From assembly GCA_017621495.1 (NCBI GenBank), contig JAGATB010000024.1, positions 1 through 64,000 on the forward strand: a DNA stretch of 64,000 nt, read 5' to 3'. The position numbers and the translations under genes were made by a program. The stretch's first letter is position 1. Each line of letters begins with the position of its first letter. This DNA is from Clostridia bacterium. Its GTDB lineage: Bacteria > Bacillota > Clostridia > UMGS1810. Shown piece after piece: positions 61,738-64,000 of this stretch. Below the pieces are notes generated by a model. The model worked only from the letters and a program-made list of their open reading frames with translations, was not told the origin of the DNA and ran no database searches.

Positions 61738-63393
61738 TTAATTCAATACAGCTCCTTTGGCACCGCTTGACACCAATGCTGCGTATCGTTTTAAATATCC
61801 GGAAAGCTCCTTCGTCCGAGGTGCAAAGTCTGCCATACGCTTTGATATTTCTTCATCAGGCACCTTTAGTTCAAGCTTGTTTGCGGGGATGTTTATGCTA
61901 ATGATATCTCCCTCTTTTACGATGCCAATCACTCCCCCGCTTGCAGCTTCCGGTGATACGTGACCGATACAGGCACCTCTCGTAGCTCCCGAAAATCTGC
62001 CGTCGGTAATAAGCGCCACACTATTGCCCAAGCCCATACCCATGATAGCAGAGGTGGGATTGAGCATCTCACGCATACCGGGTCCGCCCTTGGGGCCTTC
62101 ATAGCGGATGACCACCACGTCACCGGGGTTGATTTTACCCGTTAATATAGCTTGCTGAGCTTCTTCTTCACAATCGAAAACCCTTGCCGGACCTTCGTGT
62201 ACCAGCATTTCCGGCAAGACTGCACTTCTCTTTACCACACTTCCCTCAGGTGCCAGATTACCTCTAAGCACCGCTATACCGCCTGTCTCGCTGTATGGCT
62301 TATCAATCGGACGGATGATATCGGGGTTGTTGTTTTTACAGCCTGATATATTTTCTCCGATTGTTTTGCCTGTTACGGTAATACAATCGGTTTTGATGAG
62401 GCCTTTTTTATTTAACTCATTCATGACGGCGTACACACCGCCCGCTTCGTCCAGGTCTTGCATATAGGTTCTTCCGGCAGGTGCCAGATGACACAAATTG
62501 GGCGTTTTTGAGCTGATGTCATTTGCTATGTCCAGATTGATTTCAATACCGCATTCGTGGGCAATCGCCGGGATATGAAGCATGCTGTTTGTACTGCAGC
62601 CCAGTGCCATATCTACAGCAAGCGCATTATAAAAAGCATCCTTAGTCATAATATCACGTGGACGGATATCCTTCTTTACAAGCTCCATCACAGCCATACC
62701 GGCATGCTTGGCAAGCTCAATTCTGGAAGAATACACAGCCGGAACAGTACCGTTGCCCCTAAGCCCCATGCCCAGAGCTTCGGTCAGACAATTCATGGAA
62801 TTTGCTGTGTACATACCGGAGCAGGAACCGCAGGTAGGACAAGCCTTACATTCATATTCTGTGAGCTTCGCCTCGCTGAGCTTGCCTGCCGAGTATGAGC
62901 CTACTGCTTCAAACATACTTGATAAGCTCGTTTTATTGCCGTCAATTCTGCCTGCAAGCATAGGGCCGCCGCTGACAAATACAGTGGGTATGTTAGTACG
63001 GGCAGCTGCCATCAAAAGCCCCGGTACATTCTTGTCACAATTTGGTATCATAACAAGTGCATCAAAGCCGTGTGCCAACGTCATAGCTTCAGTGGAATCA
63101 GCAATCAGGTCACGGGTGACCAGAGAATACTTCATACCGTTGTGCCCCATAGCGATACCGTCGCATACTGCAATAGCCGGAAATACAATTGGTGTACCGC
63201 CTGCCATAGCAACACCCATTTTAACGGCATCAGTAATTTTATCAATATTCATATGTCCGGGCACAATCTCGTTATAGGAGCTTACAATTCCCACAAGGGG
63301 TTTTGATATTTCTTCCTCAGTCAGTCCCAAAGCATGATATAATGCTCTGTGGGGGGCATTTTGAGGGCCTTTTGTCAATTTATCGCTAACCAT
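61738..63393 (-). CDS. ilvD: Dihydroxy-acid dehydratase
   Basis: The protein has 551 residues. Cluster and metal ligands are in [11 protein letters not shown] and [19 protein letters not shown]; the C-terminus has [20 protein letters not shown]. It makes 2-keto acids for valine, isoleucine and leucine synthesis. It follows ilvC by 13 nt, the normal order in one operon. Confidence 0.98.
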   Translation of the reverse strand: MVSDKLTKGPQNAPHRALYHALGLTEEEISKPLVGIVSSYNEIVPGHMNIDKITDAVKMGVAMAGGTPIVFPAIAVCDGIAMGHNGMKYSLVTRDLIADSTEAMTLAHGFDALVMIPNCDKNVPGLLMAAARTNIPTVFVSGGPMLAGRIDGNKTSLSSMFEAVGSYSAGKLSEAKLTEYECKACPTCGSCSGMYTANSMNCLTEALGMGLRGNGTVPAVYSSRIELAKHAGMAVMELVKKDIRPRDIMTKDAFYNALAVDMALGCSTNSMLHIPAIAHECGIEINLDIANDISSKTPNLCHLAPAGRTYMQDLDEAGGVYAVMNELNKKGLIKTDCITVTGKTIGENISGCKNNNPDIIRPIDKPYSETGGIAVLRGNLAPEGSVVKRSAVLPEMLVHEGPARVFDCEEEAQQAILTGKINPGDVVVIRYEGPKGGPGMREMLNPTSAIMGMGLGNSVALITDGRFSGATRGACIGHVSPEAASGGVIGIVKEGDIISINIPANKLELKVPDEEISKRMADFAPRTKELSGYLKRYAALVSSGAKGAVLN

Positions 63394-63406
63394 ACTCTAC
63401 CTCCGA

Positions 63407-64000
<594 letters not shown>

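Overview
The window comes from a low-to-mid GC, spore-forming member of the Firmicutes, most likely class Clostridia. Supporting evidence is spoIIID, a class A RNase P RNA, the HAD / PDZ-radical SAM (DUF512) / der / plsY gene order, pta-ackA-yceD-rpmF, S-layer homology (SLH) proteins and strong AGGAGG ribosome sites. SLH proteins beside pectin-type glycan genes recall gut pectin degraders such as Monoglobus; that comparison is inference only.

Layout. (A) 1 to about 12,990 is a mobilizable integrative element whose left end lies outside the window. It has a MobA/MobL relaxase, an oriT resembling RSF1010, DUF3847, a DnaC-like ATPase, RepA_N, TnpW, a STAND (NB-ARC plus TPR) protein and a large serine recombinase. 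Inserted in it is a 4.6-kb cassette (4130-8774) between 84-bp direct repeats of the STAND gene's 3' end. The cassette is one coupled operon: AbiEi, AbiEii, a DUF4297/Cap4-type nuclease, an uncatalogued 45-residue ORF, and an SMC-like ABC ATPase with one CxxC. It looks like an AbiE toxin-antitoxin fused at operon level to a Lamassu/ABC-three-component-like defence system. (B) 12,994-15,106 has a PD-(D/E)XK protein and a HEPN/MNT toxin-antitoxin pair between perfect 107-bp repeats, each carrying a terminator. (C) 15,213-31,123 is mostly housekeeping: Rieske-FAD oxidoreductase, spoIIID, nucleotidyltransferase, HAD, rnpB, Nif3, a stalk-domain protein, DinD-like, trmK, pgi, plsY, der, a DUF512 gene broken by an in-frame TAG, HAD, rpmF, yceD, ackA and pta. 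(D) 31,385-59,965 is a large glycan-use locus. It has two giant secreted glycosidases, two SLH proteins, an ABC sugar importer without its own ATPase, a repeat-built secreted protein, a polysaccharide deacetylase, GH105, an AAC(3)-family acetyltransferase, a beta-propeller protein, a GH20-like protein lacking the usual catalytic Glu, two SIS proteins, a PfkB kinase and a TIM-barrel protein. Two divergent AraC regulators follow. (E) 60,088-64,000 has an ECF S component, an orphan response regulator with Glu at the phospho-acceptor site, a small membrane ORF, ilvD and the 3' part of ilvC.

How they work together. In the element, the same 11-bp-phased GTCAAT-type triple repeat lies before the replication/mobilization operon and between the divergent STAND and recombinase genes. 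This suggests one regulator coordinates excision, replication and transfer. In the glycan locus, secreted enzymes would cut an acidic, possibly amino-sugar-bearing polymer. The importer takes up oligomers, and GH105, GH20-like, deacetylase, SIS and kinase proteins would process them inside the cell. All functions are read from sequence motifs; no database search was run.
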